This document shows positions 34,861 through 47,499 of a stretch of DNA of 64,000 nt, piece by piece. The notes beneath the pieces were generated by a model. The model saw nothing but the letters and a program-made list of their open reading frames with translations, did not search any database and was not told where the DNA came from. The stretch is from Vicia villosa. Its lineage: Eukaryota > Streptophyta > Magnoliopsida > Fabales > Fabaceae. Position numbers and translations under genes: made by a program. The DNA lies in the NCBI RefSeq assembly GCF_029867415.1, contig NC_081184.1, forward strand, positions 105,261,692 through 105,325,691, written 5' to 3'. Numbering within the stretch: position 1 is the first letter of the stretch; every line of letters starts with the position of its first letter.

Positions 34861-36062
34861 GTTGTTTTTATTGGTATTGATTGGTATTTATGTTTGGCTA
34901 AAATATAATAGCAGTAAAATGTAATACAATGTATAAGTCTTGCAAATATAAAAGAACAAAACAGGTACAAGCAAGATGTTATATGGAATATCATGACATC
35001 AACTCATGACATCGCGCCTGCAGAACTGGAACATGAAGATTCAGTCTAATACTCAACAAATACAAAATATTCTATGGAATATTATGTAATCCTATGTGGC
35101 GCAGATTTAATGGTCAATAGAATCAAGTCAGAATATTGAAGAATCAAATCAGAATATTGAAGATTCAGCAGTTTCTAATTTAGGAGATAAATTAGGAAAC
35201 TTGTGATTGAAGACCTTTCTTTTAGCAGAAGATATCTGCTGATTTGTAACAGCTAGTAGTGCTGCGATTTGTAAGACCAAGTCCAATTGGGAATAGGTTA
35301 TGAATAGAAACCTTTGTAACCTAGTTTAAGAGAGCAAACCGTGTATAGAAAAGATGTAGTCATTAGGGTTTGTATAGGTAGACCACCCAGGCTGTGGGAT
35401 GGCTGCCATGTCCTTCTCGAAACCTCTAGGTAAGAGAAGTTATTGTTCTCACTCGAAACCTGTAGGTAAGAGTTGAGTATTATGTTCTTGATTGAAGCTG
35501 TGAATCAAGATCAAGTTAGTTTTTCTTGTTAATTGTTTAAATAGCTGTTACAGGGTTGTAACAGTTAGGTATCACTAGGGAGTGAGCAGAGGTTCTCTTG
35601 TCTTAGATGGAGTTCTAAGAAAAAGGTTGCATTGTGTAGTGACTAGGTAAACCAGATGTTTTTTATCTATAAACCAGAGGTTGTTTACATAAAATAATAC
35701 TACTGATAGTGAAATCTTCTTCCTGGCTTGGTAGCCCTCAGAGTAGGTAGTTAAACTAAACTGGGTTAACAATTCACTGTGTTATTTATCTTCTGCATTG
35801 TATTGTCTGTTCAGTCTTGGATGTTGTAACATCGTGTATAACATCAGGTTTAGGTTTGATAGCTTGTCCATTTACATAACCAATGCAGTTTACAATCTGG
35901 TTATGTTGACTGAACAAACATGATCCCAGTACTTATGGACTCCTTCTTCTTAGGGGTAATCAAAAATTAGGGATCATTATGTTCTGCCATTGCTAAGCTG
36001 ATAACAGATCAGATGTCTTGACATCGTGAGTGACATCCCGAGTCTGTTATACCAGAATTTTA
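34858..36062. mobile_element. Insertion in copia RT, probably an LTR
   Basis: About 1.2 kb separates the copia reading N-Q-I-K-H (34857) from R-R-H-W-N (36063). Flanks repeat GATTT(G/T)GTT. TGGT near 34856 and ACCA at 36054 could be LTR ends, and GACATC words repeat as in some copia LTRs (34995-35015, 36018-36040). No coding sequence found. Exact ends are unresolved. Confidence 0.5.
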
Positions 36063-36713
36063 GATTTTGTTCCAATGTCTTCGTGTAGGTGAAGAACTGT
36101 GTCTTGCTAATAGATTGATATCGCAAATGATATATCAGGGCGTGAATAATTAGCAAGATAGATTATTGCTTAAATTACACTAGGATATGGTACTTCAAGA
36201 CCAATTACTTTTTCATCCTCTTCTCGAGGTCTAAAAAAATCATCTGCAAATCCCATGATCTAACATCATAGAGGTAGACAACATACGAGATTTGTCCATC
36301 ATATAAGAATATTTTAACATTTTTCTATATACGAGATTTTCTCATATAGAAATGTTTTAACTTTTTTCTATATAACCTTCTTGGTATATAAAAGTTTCAT
36401 TTTCTAAATGTTCATTTAGTAAGGACTTTTTCTTTCCCAAGTCTTTCATCTCAAATAATTTCTTTAAACAATTTATATCTTTTGGAATCTCTACAGGAGT
36501 TCCAACAATATTTATGTCGTCAACATAGATAACTATTATTGGAAATTCTTTTCCTGGTGTTTTTATAAAATACAAGGACAAATGGAGTTAATTGTATATC
36601 ACTCTCTAAGCAAATATTTACTAAGACAGTTATACTACATGCGTCCAAATTGTTTCAGCCCATAGAGAGATTTATTCAATTTATGGAGTAGTTTCTCGAG
36701 ATTCAGAATTATG
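36063..36713 (-). pseudogene. Copia reverse transcriptase remnant
   Basis: Minus-strand pieces include KSLYGLKQ (about 36650-36675), the catalytic VIYVDDINIVGTP (about 36520-36545), LKKLFEMKDLGK, DFFRPREEDEKVIGLEVPY, then RPDISFA and LLARHSSSPTRRHW. These are the fingers-to-thumb parts of copia RT. Stops and shifts break it. The gypsy element at 36719 cuts it; the other half continues at 45451. Confidence 0.85.
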
Positions 36714-36718
36714 TGTCT
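36714..36718. repeat. Target site duplication TGTCT (left)
   Basis: Pairs with 45446-45450 and flanks the gypsy element. Confidence 0.9.
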
Positions 36719-37800
36719 TGTAACGCCCGTATAATTTTAATATTAATTTAATTTGGAATATTGAATTAATAATTAGGATTATTAAGAATTTTATGGAAAA
36801 TAATGGTTTATGACATTTGGGCCATTGTAAGGAAATAGTAAAGAAGGGGGTGTGATATAGTAAAGTTTTTACTAACCTTAATATTATTAATTTCATAAAA
36901 TAATAAAGGATTGGAAAAAGAAAGAACGTGAAAGAACATAAGTTTTGGGAACGAGGAACGTGAAGGAGAACTGAAGAGGAGAGACCAAAGATCAAGAATT
37001 TGGCTAAGGTAAGGGGGACTTGTCTGATTATCATCTATTATCGGGTTAGGGGTTGATAATACTGAATAGATGTAGAATTCGGGTCGATTGAGTCATATGA
37101 TAGGTTTAGGGATTGAGTCAAATTGTATGATATTTGATCTCTATGTTTGAATCCATGATGTTTGTGTTATTGTGATCTCAATTGATGCGTAATTGGTGTA
37201 TTATGAGGTGTATTTTGTGTTGTTTGTGCAATCTTCTTCCCTAGGTTCGTACTGGTATGAATTGGGTGAGTTTGGAATGTGTAGAATGTTGTTTTCTACA
37301 GGTTGGAGTTTCAGAAATCACCGGTTCGCGCCGCGTGCATAGGGTTGGCGCCGCGAACGGATGGGCAAAAAGCCAGGAAGTTGTGATACGCACAGGTCGC
37401 GCTGCGTACCCGTGTTGGCGCCGGGAAGGCGTAACTTTTTCTTGTTTCGCGTCGCGTGCAGATGTTTGTGCCGTGAATAGCTTGGAAGAGAGCCAAGGAT
37501 TTTTAGAACGCTCAGCTCGCGCTGCGAACAAGGATGGCGCCGCGTGCTGTTGATGTTTTGAGATATTTTAAAAGTTCAAAGACGCATAACTTTTTAACTG
37601 TTAGTCCGTTTGATGTGTCGTTTCGAGCTAAACGAACCTTATAGAATAATCTATATGATGATGATTGATTGGTTTTAAAATGATGAAAATACATGTATGC
37701 TATTTCTTGTTGAAGATGATGATTGGTGCAAATACGTGTATATTTTCTATATGATGATGATGGAATTGTGATTGAATGATGTTAATATATATGAACATAC

Positions 37801-37831
<31 letters not shown>

Positions 37832-38585
37832 TATAAGTATGTTGTATATGTTTCATTCATTCATGTTCATTGATGATACTGTATCCATAAGGGTGTGTTG
37901 GATCGGTGAAGGGCATGATTCCCATTGTGTGGAATCTGTGCTGGCAGGGCCGTATCTTGATGATGTTGGATCGGTCATGGGTTATACCCATTTGATGATG
38001 TTGGCACCACATGCATAGTGTCAGTTCATACATATGCATTATTTATAACATGATTGGAGGTATTCCAGTGTTGTAAATGTTGATGATGTGTTGATTGTTG
38101 TTTGACTTGTTTTGAACGTCTATGTATGAAACAAGTGGGTGAATGATGCAACTGTGATATGTTATTGCTTTGTAACCTTATAACATTTGTTAATTATGTT
38201 GAGACTCACCCTTACATGTTGTCATTTTCAGATTGAGGATAGCGGATGTTCGACTCAGTGAGGATTAGCTCATGAGTCAGTATTTAGTTAGCGTCAGGTG
38301 CCATGCTCTGGTAGTTGTAACACTGGGGACACGATTGTTTAGGGTTTATGATTATGACTCTAGTTATGTTTTGATGTTTTGAAGGATAAGTTTTAAAGAT
38401 GTTAAACTTAGTCCGTTGAATAAATTTCCGTTGTGTTAATATGAAACGTTTTAATTTATGATGATTACCTCAGTGAATGCATGACATGACTGAATGATGT
38501 TTATTTATTATGAATTGTGGCACCCTTATTTCATGTACTCTGAATATTTATTTAAATTGCCGCGGGGTTAGTAAGGGGTTTTACA
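36719..38585 (+). mobile_element. Ty3/gypsy (Tekay-like) 5' LTR
   Basis: 1867 bp from TGTAACGCCCGTATAATTTT to GGGGTTTTACA. Its inner part has a GC-rich palindromic block (37317-37550), the conserved CGCATAACTTTTTAACTGTT / GTCCGTTTGATGTGTCG module and a GAT microsatellite (37801-37828). Compared by eye with 43569-45445 it differs at about 44 positions (2.4 percent) plus indels. Confidence 0.9.
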
Positions 38586-38589
38586 ACAG

Positions 38590-38602
38590 TGGTATCAGAG
38601 CA
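38590..38602 (+). other. Primer binding site, initiator tRNA-Met
   Basis: TGGTATCAGAGCA four bases after the 5' LTR, the standard iMet site. Confidence 0.9.
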
Positions 38603-38723
38603 TAGTCGGTCGTTATGACCAGAGTCTTAGTGTTGAAGTCTTGTTTTCCTGTGTATGCGACTAGTAAGAGTAAACTGTCGATACTTTTGTTCTGATTAAA
38701 TTGGTTGTGATTTAAGCAGAACA

Positions 38724-40430
38724 ATGGCTGGAAGAGGAGGAAGAAATGACGACGCTATCGCTGAGGCTCTGGGCATGATTGCTGGTGTGCTGGGAGGAAA
38801 TGCAAATGGAGCTGCGATTGGTGCTGACAGACAGCTGAACAGTATTCAGAGGAACAATCCTCCATTGTTCAAGGGCACGCATGATCCTGAAGGTGCTCAG
38901 AAGTGGCTTAAGGAGATTGAGAGAATCTTCACAGTCATCGATTGTGCTGAGGATCTGAAGGTGAGATATGGTACTCACATGTTGTCTGAAGAAGCTGACG
39001 ACTGGTGGATGGCCACCAGGACTGAACTGGAAACTGATGGTGTGGCTATTTCTTGGGCTGTGTTCAAGAGAGAATTTTTTAGAAGGTACTTTCCTGAAGA
39101 CGTAAGAGGTCGAAAGGAAATTGAATTTCTGGAACTAGTTCAAGGTAGCATGACAGTACCAGAGTATGCTTCGAAGTTCGTTGAGTTGGCGAAGTACTAC
39201 GTTCACTACAACAACGATGAAGCTAGTGAATTCTTGAAATGCGTCAAGTTCGAGAACGGTCTCCGTGATGAGATTAAGCAGGGTATCAAATATCAGAGAA
39301 TCCGGAGATTTGTAGACTTGGTGGACTGTAGTAGGATCTTCGAGGAAGATAATCTTAAGTTGAAGTCATCTCACTCTCGCGAGTTGGTTGACAAAAAAGG
39401 GAAGAAGCCTATGGATAAGGGTAAGCCATATGGTAGAGGTAATCCAAAGACTGGTGGTTGGAAGAAGCCTAGTGGGGGAGACTCCAGTGCTTTTGTCAGG
39501 TGCTATAACTGTGGTGAGGTCGGGCACCGTAGGAATGAGTGCAAGCTGAACCAGAAGAAGTGCTTCAAGTGTGAAGAAGTGGGTCATGTTGCCGCTGATT
39601 GTAAGAAAAAGATTTTGACTTGTTACAATTGTGGTGAAGAGGGTCACATTAGCCCACAGTGTCCTAAACCAAAGAAGAATCAAGCTGGAGGAAAGGTTTT
39701 TGCTTTGTCTGGATCAGAGACCACTCCGGAGGATAGACTAATTAAAGGTACGTGTTTTATTCATGGCACTCCTTTAGTTGCGATTATTGATACTGGAGCA
39801 ACTCATTCTTTTATTTCTTTGGATTGTGCTAAGAGGTTGAATTTGGAAATATCTGAAATGAATGGAAGTATGGTTATTGATACTCCAGCGTCGGGTTCAG
39901 TAACTACTTCGTCTGCATGCTTGAATTGTCCGGTTGACATTTTTGGTAGAGAATTCGGGATGGACTTAGTGTGCCTTCCGTTGAAACAACTCGATGTAAT
40001 CCTGGGGATGAACTGGTTAGAATTTAACCGTGTTCACATCAACTATTTTTCGAAGACAGTAATCTTTCCTAAAGGAGTTAAGCCTGATGATCCGGAGATG
40101 ACAGCTAGACAGGTAGATGAAGCTATCAAGAATGGTGCAATGGTGTTTATGTTATTTGCATTGGCAAATTCGAAGGAAAGAGTAGTGAGTAGTGAACTAC
40201 CAGTGGTATGTGATTTTCCAGAAGTTTTTCCGGAAGAAGTGAATGAATTACCACCAGAAAGAGAAGTAGAGTTTTCCATTGAATTGATTCCGGGAACTAG
40301 TCCAGTATCGATGGCACCGTATCGTATGTCGCCGTCTGAGTTGGCTGAGCTGAAGAAGCAGTTGGAAGAATTACTTGAGAAGAATTTCATTCGTCCTAGT
40401 GTTTCTCCTTGGGTGCACCTGTGTTGCTAG
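38724..40430 (+). pseudogene. Gypsy gag-protease part of polyprotein
   Basis: 568 codons from MAGRGGRNDD. Residues 45-210 form the gag capsid-like domain (PPLFKGTHDPEGAQKWL; WAVFKREFFRRYFP; EFLELVQGSMTVPEYASKF). Three CCHC knuckles lie at about 260-273, 280-293 and 300-313. Aspartic protease active site is IIDTGATHSF at 354-363. The frame runs into the RT start (PEREVEFSIELIPGTSPVS; SPSELAELKKQL) and ends after SVSPW because one base is missing in a G run near 40413; the rest continues in another frame. Function: virus-like particle formation and processing of a retrotransposon in cytoplasm. Gag start is chosen as the first ATG with gag-like N-terminus, 138 bp after the LTR. Confidence 0.9.
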
Positions 40431-42409
40431 TGAAGAAGAAAGAGGGTTCAATGAGGTGGTGTGTGGATTACAGACAATTGAACAAGGTTACTATCAAGAA
40501 TCGGTATCCCTTGCTGAGGATTGATGATTTGATGGATCAACTGGTTGGAGCATGTGTATTTAGTAAGATTGATCTGAGGTCTGGGTATCACCAGATTCGT
40601 GTGAAAGACGATGATATTCAGAAGACTACTTTCAGAACAAGGTATGGGCATTATGAGTATTCGGTAATGTCGTTCGGGGTTACTAATGCACCTGGTGTAT
40701 TTATGGAGTATATGAATAGGATAGTTCATCCTTATCTCGATAAGTTCGTGGTGGTGTTTATAGATGATATCCTAATATATTCTAAGAGTGAGGAAGAGCA
40801 TGCGGAACATCTCAGAACTGTGTTGGAGTTGTTAAAAGAGAAGCAACTTTTCGCCAAACTGTCGAAGTGTGAATTTTGGTTAGAAGAAGTCAGTTTTCTT
40901 GGACATGTAATTTCTAAGAATGGTATTGCTGTTGATCCTAAGAAGATAGAGGTTGTATCTCAGTGGGAAGCTCCGAAGTCTGTTTCCAAAATCCGTAGTT
41001 TTCTTGGTCTGGCAGGTTATTACATGAAGTTCATTGAAGGATTTTCAAAGTTAGCATTTCCGTTAACTAAATTAACCAGAAAGGGTCAGGATTTTATTTG
41101 GGATGTAAAATGTGAGGAAGAATTCCAAGAACTGAAGAAGAGGTTGACTAGTGCTCCTATTTTAATTTTGCCGAATCTGACAGAATCATTTGTGGTTTAT
41201 TGTGATGCTTCGTTGATGGGTTTAGGTGGTGTACTGATGCAGAATCAACAAGTGGTCGCTTATGCGTCAAGACAACTCAAAGTGCATGAAAGGAATTATC
41301 CGACTCATGATTTAGAGTTGGCAGCAGTGGTTTTTGTTTTGAAGTTGTGGCGACATTATCTGTATGGTTCGCGATTTGAGGTGTTCAGTGATCATAAGAG
41401 TCTGAAGTATCTCTTTGACCAGAAAGAACTGAATATGAGGCAGAGAAGGTGGTTGGAATTCCTTAAAGATTATGATTTTAGTTTGAATTACCATCCGGGT
41501 AAGGCAAACGTCGTTGTTGATGCTTTAAGTAGGAAGACCTTGCATATGGCTATGCTAATGGTGAAGGAATTGGATTTGATCGAACAATTCAGAGACTTGA
41601 GTTTGGTATGTGAAGGTACTCCCACTAGTGTTAAGTTGGGTATGCTGAAGTTGACCAGTGGTATTCTTGAAGAGATCAGAGAGGGTCAGAAGGCTGATGT
41701 TGAATTAGTCGACAAGTTAACTTTGATTAACCAAGACAAGGGCGGTGAATTCAGAGTTGACGAGAATGGTTTACTGAGGTTTGGTGACAGAGTTTGTGTT
41801 CCTAATGTTGCTGAACTTCGAAGAAGTATTTTAGAAGAAGGACACCGTAGTGGATTAAGTATTCATCCTGGTGCTACCAAGATGTATCATGATTTAAGAA
41901 AGCTGTTTTGGTGGCCTGGAATGAAGAAAGAAATTGCTGAGTTTGTGTATTCTTGTTTGACTTGTCAGAAGTCAAAGGTTGAACATCAGAAGCCATCTGG
42001 ATTTATGCAACCGATGTTTATTCCTGATTGGAAATGGGATAGCATATCGATGGATTTTGTTTCGGGTCTGCCGAGAACTGTTAAGAATTGTGAAGCTATC
42101 TGGGTTGTGGTGGACAGATTGACGAAGTCTGCACATTTTATACCGGTAAGAATGGATTATCCGATGGAAAAGCTGGCTCAATTATATATTGAGAAGATAG
42201 TGAGTCTGCATGGTATTCCTTCGAGTATCGTGTCAGACAGAGATCCGAGATTTACGTCTAAGTTCTGGGAAGGTTTGCAGAAGGCTTTGGGTACTAAACT
42301 GAGATTGAGTTCTGCTTATCATCCGCAGACGAATGGACAGACTGAGAGGACAATTCAGTCGTTAGAAGATCTGTTACGTGCTTGCGTGTTAAAAAAAGGA
42401 GGTGCTTAG
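40409..42409 (+). pseudogene. Gypsy RT-RNase H-integrase part of polyprotein
   Basis: Open frame continuing the polyprotein after the frameshift (residues counted from 40409). [17 protein letters not shown] (21-35), [13 protein letters not shown] (51-63), catalytic [11 protein letters not shown] (116-126). RNase [12 protein letters not shown] (264-274), [18 protein letters not shown] (301-318), [10 protein letters not shown] (326-335). Integrase: zinc motif H..H..C..C ([18 protein letters not shown] to CLTCQ, 479-520), catalytic D549, D610 and E646 with 35 residues between the last two. It ends at a TAG (42407-42409) where relatives have a tryptophan before YLPLIEFTYNN, so the break looks like a point mutation. 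RT before RNase H before integrase is the Ty3/gypsy order. Confidence 0.95.
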
Positions 42410-42424
42410 GATAGTTATCTGCCT

Positions 42425-43084
42425 TTGATTGAATTTACCTACAACAACAGTTTTCATTCGAGTATAGGTATGACTCCGTTTGAGGCATTGTATGGTAGGA
42501 GATGTAGAACTCCATTGTGTTGGTACGAAGCTAGTGAGAGTGCTGTGATTGGACCAGAAATTGTACAACAGACTACGGAGAAGATTAAGATGATTCAAGA
42601 GAAGATGAAAGCTTCTCAGAGTCGTCAGAAGAGTTATTATGATAAAAGAAGGAAGACACTTGAGTTTCAAGAGGGAGATCATGTGTTTATGAAGGTTACT
42701 CCTATGACGGGTATCGGTCGAGCTTTGAAGTCAAAGAAGTTGACTCCGTGTTTTATTGGACCATTCCAAATTTTTGAGAGAGTGGGAGAAGTGGCATATC
42801 GCATTGCTTTACCGCCAATGCTTGCAAACTTGCATGATGTATTTCATGTGTCTCAATTGAGGAAATACATTTCGGATCCGTCCCACGTGATCCAAGTGGA
42901 TGATGTCCAGGTTAAAGACAACTTAACGGTTGAAACGTTGCCTGTGAGGATTGAAGATAGAAGACTGAAGCAATTGTGGGGCAAGGAAATAGCTTTAGTC
43001 AAAGTAGCTTGGGGAGGACCAGCTGATGGAAACGTCACCTGGGAGTTAGAAAGCCAGATGAAAGACTCCTATCCGGAACTCTAA
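42425..43084 (+). pseudogene. Integrase C-terminus and chromodomain-like tail
   Basis: Same frame as the previous part, 5 codons after the TAG. Starts in EFTYNNSFHSSIGMTPFEAL, has the integrase GPF/Y-like PCFIGPFQIFERVGEVAYRI and LHDVFHVSQLRKY, then a chromodomain-like tail with VRIEDRRLKQL, IALVKVAWGG and VTWELESQM. The tail marks the Tekay/chromovirus branch and is thought to guide integration to heterochromatin. The protein ends PEL, and its TAA (43082-43084) lies in the joined copia-derived sequence, so the native 3' end, 3' UTR and PPT of this element are lost. Confidence 0.9.
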
Positions 43085-43568
43085 AAAAATCATCTACAAA
43101 TCCCATGATCTAACATCATAGAGGTAGACAACATACGAGATTTGTCCATCATATAAGAATATTTTAACATTTTTCTATATACGAGATTTTCTCATATAGA
43201 AATGTTTTAACTTTTTTCTATATAACCTTCTTGGTATATAAAAGTTTCATTTTCTAAATGTTCATTTAGTAAGGACTTTTTCTTTCCCAAGTCTTTCATC
43301 TCGAATAATTTCTTTAAACAATTTATATCTTTTGGAATCTCTTCAGGAGTTCCAACAATATTTATGTCATCAACATAGATAACTATTATTGGAAATTCTT
43401 TTCCTGGTGTTTTTATAAAATACAAGGACAAATGGAGTTAATTGTATATCACTCTCTAAGCAAATATTTACTAAAACAGTTATACTACATGCGTCTAAAT
43501 TGTTTCAGCCCATAGAGAGATTTATTCAATTTATGGAGTAGTTTCTCGAGATTCAGAATTATGTGTCT
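43080..43568 (-). repeat. Second copy of copia RT flank
   Basis: 489 bp equal to 36230-36718 with six substitutions seen, including the YVDD stretch and TGTCT next to the LTR start. It stands where the gypsy 3' UTR and PPT should be. Confidence 0.95.
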
Positions 43569-45445
43569 TGTAACGCCCGTATAATTTTAATATTAATTTA
43601 ATTTGGAATATTGAATTAATAATTAGGATTATTAAGAATTTTATGGAAAATAATGGTTTATGACATTTGGGCCATTGTAAGGAAATAGTAAAGAAGGGGG
43701 TGTGATATAGTAAAGTTTTTACTAACCTTAATATTATTAATTTCATAAAATAATAAAGGATTGGAAAAAGAAAGAACGTGAAAGAACAGAAGTTTTGGGA
43801 ACGAGGAATGTGAAGGAGAACTGAAGAGGAGAGACCAAAGATCAAGAATTTGGCTAAGGTAAGGGGGACTTGTCTGATTATCATCTATTATCGGGTTAGA
43901 GGTTGATAATACTGAATAGATGTAGAATTTGGGTCGATTGAGTCATATGATAGGTTTAGGGATTGAGTCAAATTGTATGATATTTGATCTCTATGTTTGA
44001 ATCCATGATGTTTGTGTTATTGTGATCTCAATTGATGCGTAATTGGTGTATTATGAGGTGTATTTTGTGTTGTTTGTGCAATCCACTTCCCTAGGTTCGT
44101 ACTGGTATGAATTGGGTGAGTTTGGAATGTGTAGAATGTTGTTTTCTACAGGTTGGGGTTTCAGAAATCACCGGTTGGCGCCGCGTGCATAGGGTTGGCG
44201 CCGCGAACGGCTGGGCAGAAAGCCAGGAAGTTGTGATACGCACAGGTCGCGCTGCGTACCCGTGTTGGCGCCGGGAAGGCGTAACTTTTTCTTGTTTCAT
44301 GTCGCGTGCAGATGTTTGTGCTGCGAATAGCTTGGCAGAGAGCCAAGGATTTTTGGAATGCTCAGCTCGCGCCGCGAACAAGGATGGCGCCGCGTGCTTT
44401 TGATGTTTTGAGATATTTTAAAAGTTCAAAGACGTATAACTTTTTAACTGTTAGTCCGTTTGATGTGTCGTTTCGAGCTAAACGAACCTTATAGAATAAT
44501 CTATATGATGATGATTGATTGGTTTTAAAATGATGAAAATACATGTATGCTATTTCTTGTTGAAGATGATGATTGGTGCAAATACGTGTATATTTTCTAT
44601 ATGATGATGATGAAATTGTGATTGAATGATGTTAATATATATGAATATACTTGATGATGATGATGATTTTGATGATGATGATGATGGTATAAGTATGTTG
44701 TATATGTTGCATTCATTCATGTTCATTGATGATACTGTATCCATGAGGGTGTGTTGGATCAGTGAAGGGCATGATTCCCATTGTGTGGAATCTGTGCTGG
44801 CAGGGCCGTATCTTGATGATGTTGGATCGGTCATGGGTTATACCCATTTGATGATGTTGGTACCACATGCATAGTGTCAGTTCATACATATTCATAATTT
44901 ATAACATGATTGGAGGTATTCCAGTGTTGTAAATGTTGATGATGTGTTGATTGTTGTTTGATTTGTTTTGAACGTCTATGTATGAAACAAGTAGGTGAAT
45001 GATGCAATTGTGATGTGTTATTGCTTTGTAACCTTATAACATTTGTTAATTATGATGAGACTCACCCTTACATGTTGTCATTTTCAGATTGAGGATAGCG
45101 GCTGTTCGACTCGGTGAGGATTAGCTCATGAGTCAGTATTTAGTTAGCGTCAGGTGTCATGCTCTGGTAGTTGTAACACTGGGGACGCGATTGTTTAGAG
45201 TTTATGATTATGACTCTAGTTATATTTTAATGTTTTGAAGGACAAGTTTTAAAGATGTTAAACTTAGTCCGTTGAATAAATTTCCGCTGTGTTAACATGA
45301 AACGTTTTAATTTATGATGATTACCTCAGTGAATGCATGACATGACTGAATGATGTTTATTTATTATAAATTGTGGCACCCTTATTTCATGTACTCTGAA
45401 TATTTATTTAAATTGCCGCGGGGTTAGTAAGGGGTGGGTGTTACA
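43569..45445 (+). mobile_element. Ty3/gypsy 3' LTR (second copy)
   Basis: 1877 bp, TGTAACGCCCG to GGGTGTTACA, followed by TGTCT. Right flank is the true continuation of the copia RT. Confidence 0.9.
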
Positions 45446-45450
45446 TGTCT
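45446..45450. repeat. Target site duplication TGTCT (right)
   Basis: Matches 36714-36718. Confidence 0.9.
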
Positions 45451-46270
45451 CTCAAATATAAAACCCTTTAGAGAGTTTTATGTAAATGTGACTATCAAGT
45501 GAGCTGCATAAATAAGATGTTACAACATCCATCATGTTTATATTAAGCCCTTCATGTACTACAAGGCTAATAAAATATCAAAAAATTAATTGAACCCACT
45601 ACAGGTGGATATGTTTCATCAAAACCAGTCTTAGGTCTTTTTGAAAATCATTAAGCCACAAATCAAATTTTATACCATTATTATTTTGTTTTTTCACAAA
45701 ATTCATTTATCTCCCATTGGTTTCACACCTTGAGGTGTTCGGACTACAGGTCCAAAATCAAGTCACTTGTAAAGTGAGTTTAAATCTTATTCAATTGAAT
45801 ATATTCATTTTGTCCAATTCTCACTTTGTCTACAATATTTAATAGACTTTGATTCATGATTTGTTCATTTTTACCAATTCTCACTTTGTCTATAATCTTT
45901 GATAGACTTTCTTTCATGATCCTCGTTTACAAATACATTGACAATGTCGAATTTATTTGGTTATCTTAATTTCGGTTGCATTTCATTTCATCCATGATAT
46001 AATTTATCGAGATCTCTTTATCTCATATTTCAAGTACTTGATTAGTTCTTGTGGAACTAAAAATAAATTATGTCAAAGTGCTTTTAAAATTTTCATATCC
46101 TCACTTACGTCATCTTTAACTTTAGTTTCTTTTCTAGGTAGAGGACTTTTAACATTGAAACCGACTTTCATACCATGCTTCAGGCGCGGCTACAACTCAT
46201 TTGCATTATTAGATTATCCAATAGGAGAATCCACTATGAGTGGGATATTGACAGAATGACAGTTGATAAT
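45451..46270 (-). pseudogene. Copia RT N-terminus and linker remnant
   Basis: Minus-strand text TGFDETYPPVVGSINF and LVVHEGLNINMMDVVTSYL (about 45480-45630) is the start of copia RT, and ends at the gypsy insertion. CLKHGMKVGFN and LPRKETKVKDDVSEDMKIL (about 46060-46190) match the variable linker between integrase and RT. Stops and frame breaks throughout. With 36063-36713 and 34402-34860 it makes one copia element read right to left. Confidence 0.7.
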
Positions 46271-47499
46271 TTATTTCATAAACTTTGCAAATGAATAATA
46301 TTTTGAACTTTTTGCTCATATTGGTTTGTAAGTGGATCAAGACAACAATTTATTTTAAATTGTTCATTTGAACTTCTAGTTCACTTTTTCAGCTGCTTAT
46401 TTTCTCCCCCCTAATATTAGGAAAATTAATTTCTCAATCAATAATTAATCTAACGGACTACAATCAACTATCCAATTATTGGATTAAGATATATGAGCTT
46501 CATATAAAAATATATTCTCTCTAATATTCTTTCAAGACTCTTCTTAGTGTAATATATTAGAGTAATCGAATTATATACAACACATCAAAAAGTTTACTTA
46601 GATGAGAAGTATTAGGTTATCGACTTAAAATAATTTAAAAGTTAAGGGGAGAATTAACATATAATAAGTTGTTGGCTTAATGCGAATAGATATCTTAATA
46701 TAATAATTTGGGTATTTCAAATATATAATTTAGAATTGATGATCTCATAAGTATCAACCATATAATTAACTTTAGACGTCTAAAGAATGAATCTTCAGGT
46801 CCATTTTCTTTCTATGAACATATGCTACAAGATATTCAATATCAAATTTAATAATATATGTGATACTTATCAATAAAATTTTGAAAAAAATAAAAAATTA
46901 AGATCTTAGTCTAAGAAAACAACTTCACAAACTTCTGGTTATGAGTAGACAATAAATATTTGTATGATATTTTATTCGATGCAATAATTAATATTATGAA
47001 GAACTCAATTTCTTAGAATTTTATTTTCCTTTAGAAACACACAAAATGTATTGGATTGAAGAAACTTCTGGTTCTTCACAAAATAATAAATATTTATGAT
47101 CTTTTAGTTGAGAAAACAATTTCGCACAAACTTTTATATTAAAAATAAATGAATATAATAAAATATTTTAAAGATATTCTTGAAAGTATTTCCTTGATTG
47201 TCTGATTCTTATAGAATTGACCAATTTTTTTCAATAACGATTAACAAAAAAATTATAATTCTTCGAATATTTTTTATATTAAAATATAAGTTCTTTTGGA
47301 ACAATTGCCCAATCATCACAAATGATCATGATATATAAATTTTGTTATTGTTATTGGATCGCATTTGTAATATACAAACGCAATGATTGAAGAAAATTGT
47401 GATATACAATTACAAGAACTATTATCATATAAATCAAATTATATATACATATCATATGTAGGTATATGTATTATGTAGATACTAGGTAATTAGTTATTT
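46271..47499. other. AT-rich stretch, likely upstream copia debris
   Basis: No ORF over 60 codons and no clear domain. A few short repeats of AACTTCTGGTT. A 5' LTR matching 34216-34401 was looked for and not found. Confidence 0.35.

Noticed and set aside
39366..39683. Antisense ORFs within gag-pol (also 38712-38978, 40043-40390, 40448-40729)
   Set aside because: Shadows of the sense coding sequence; no own motifs.
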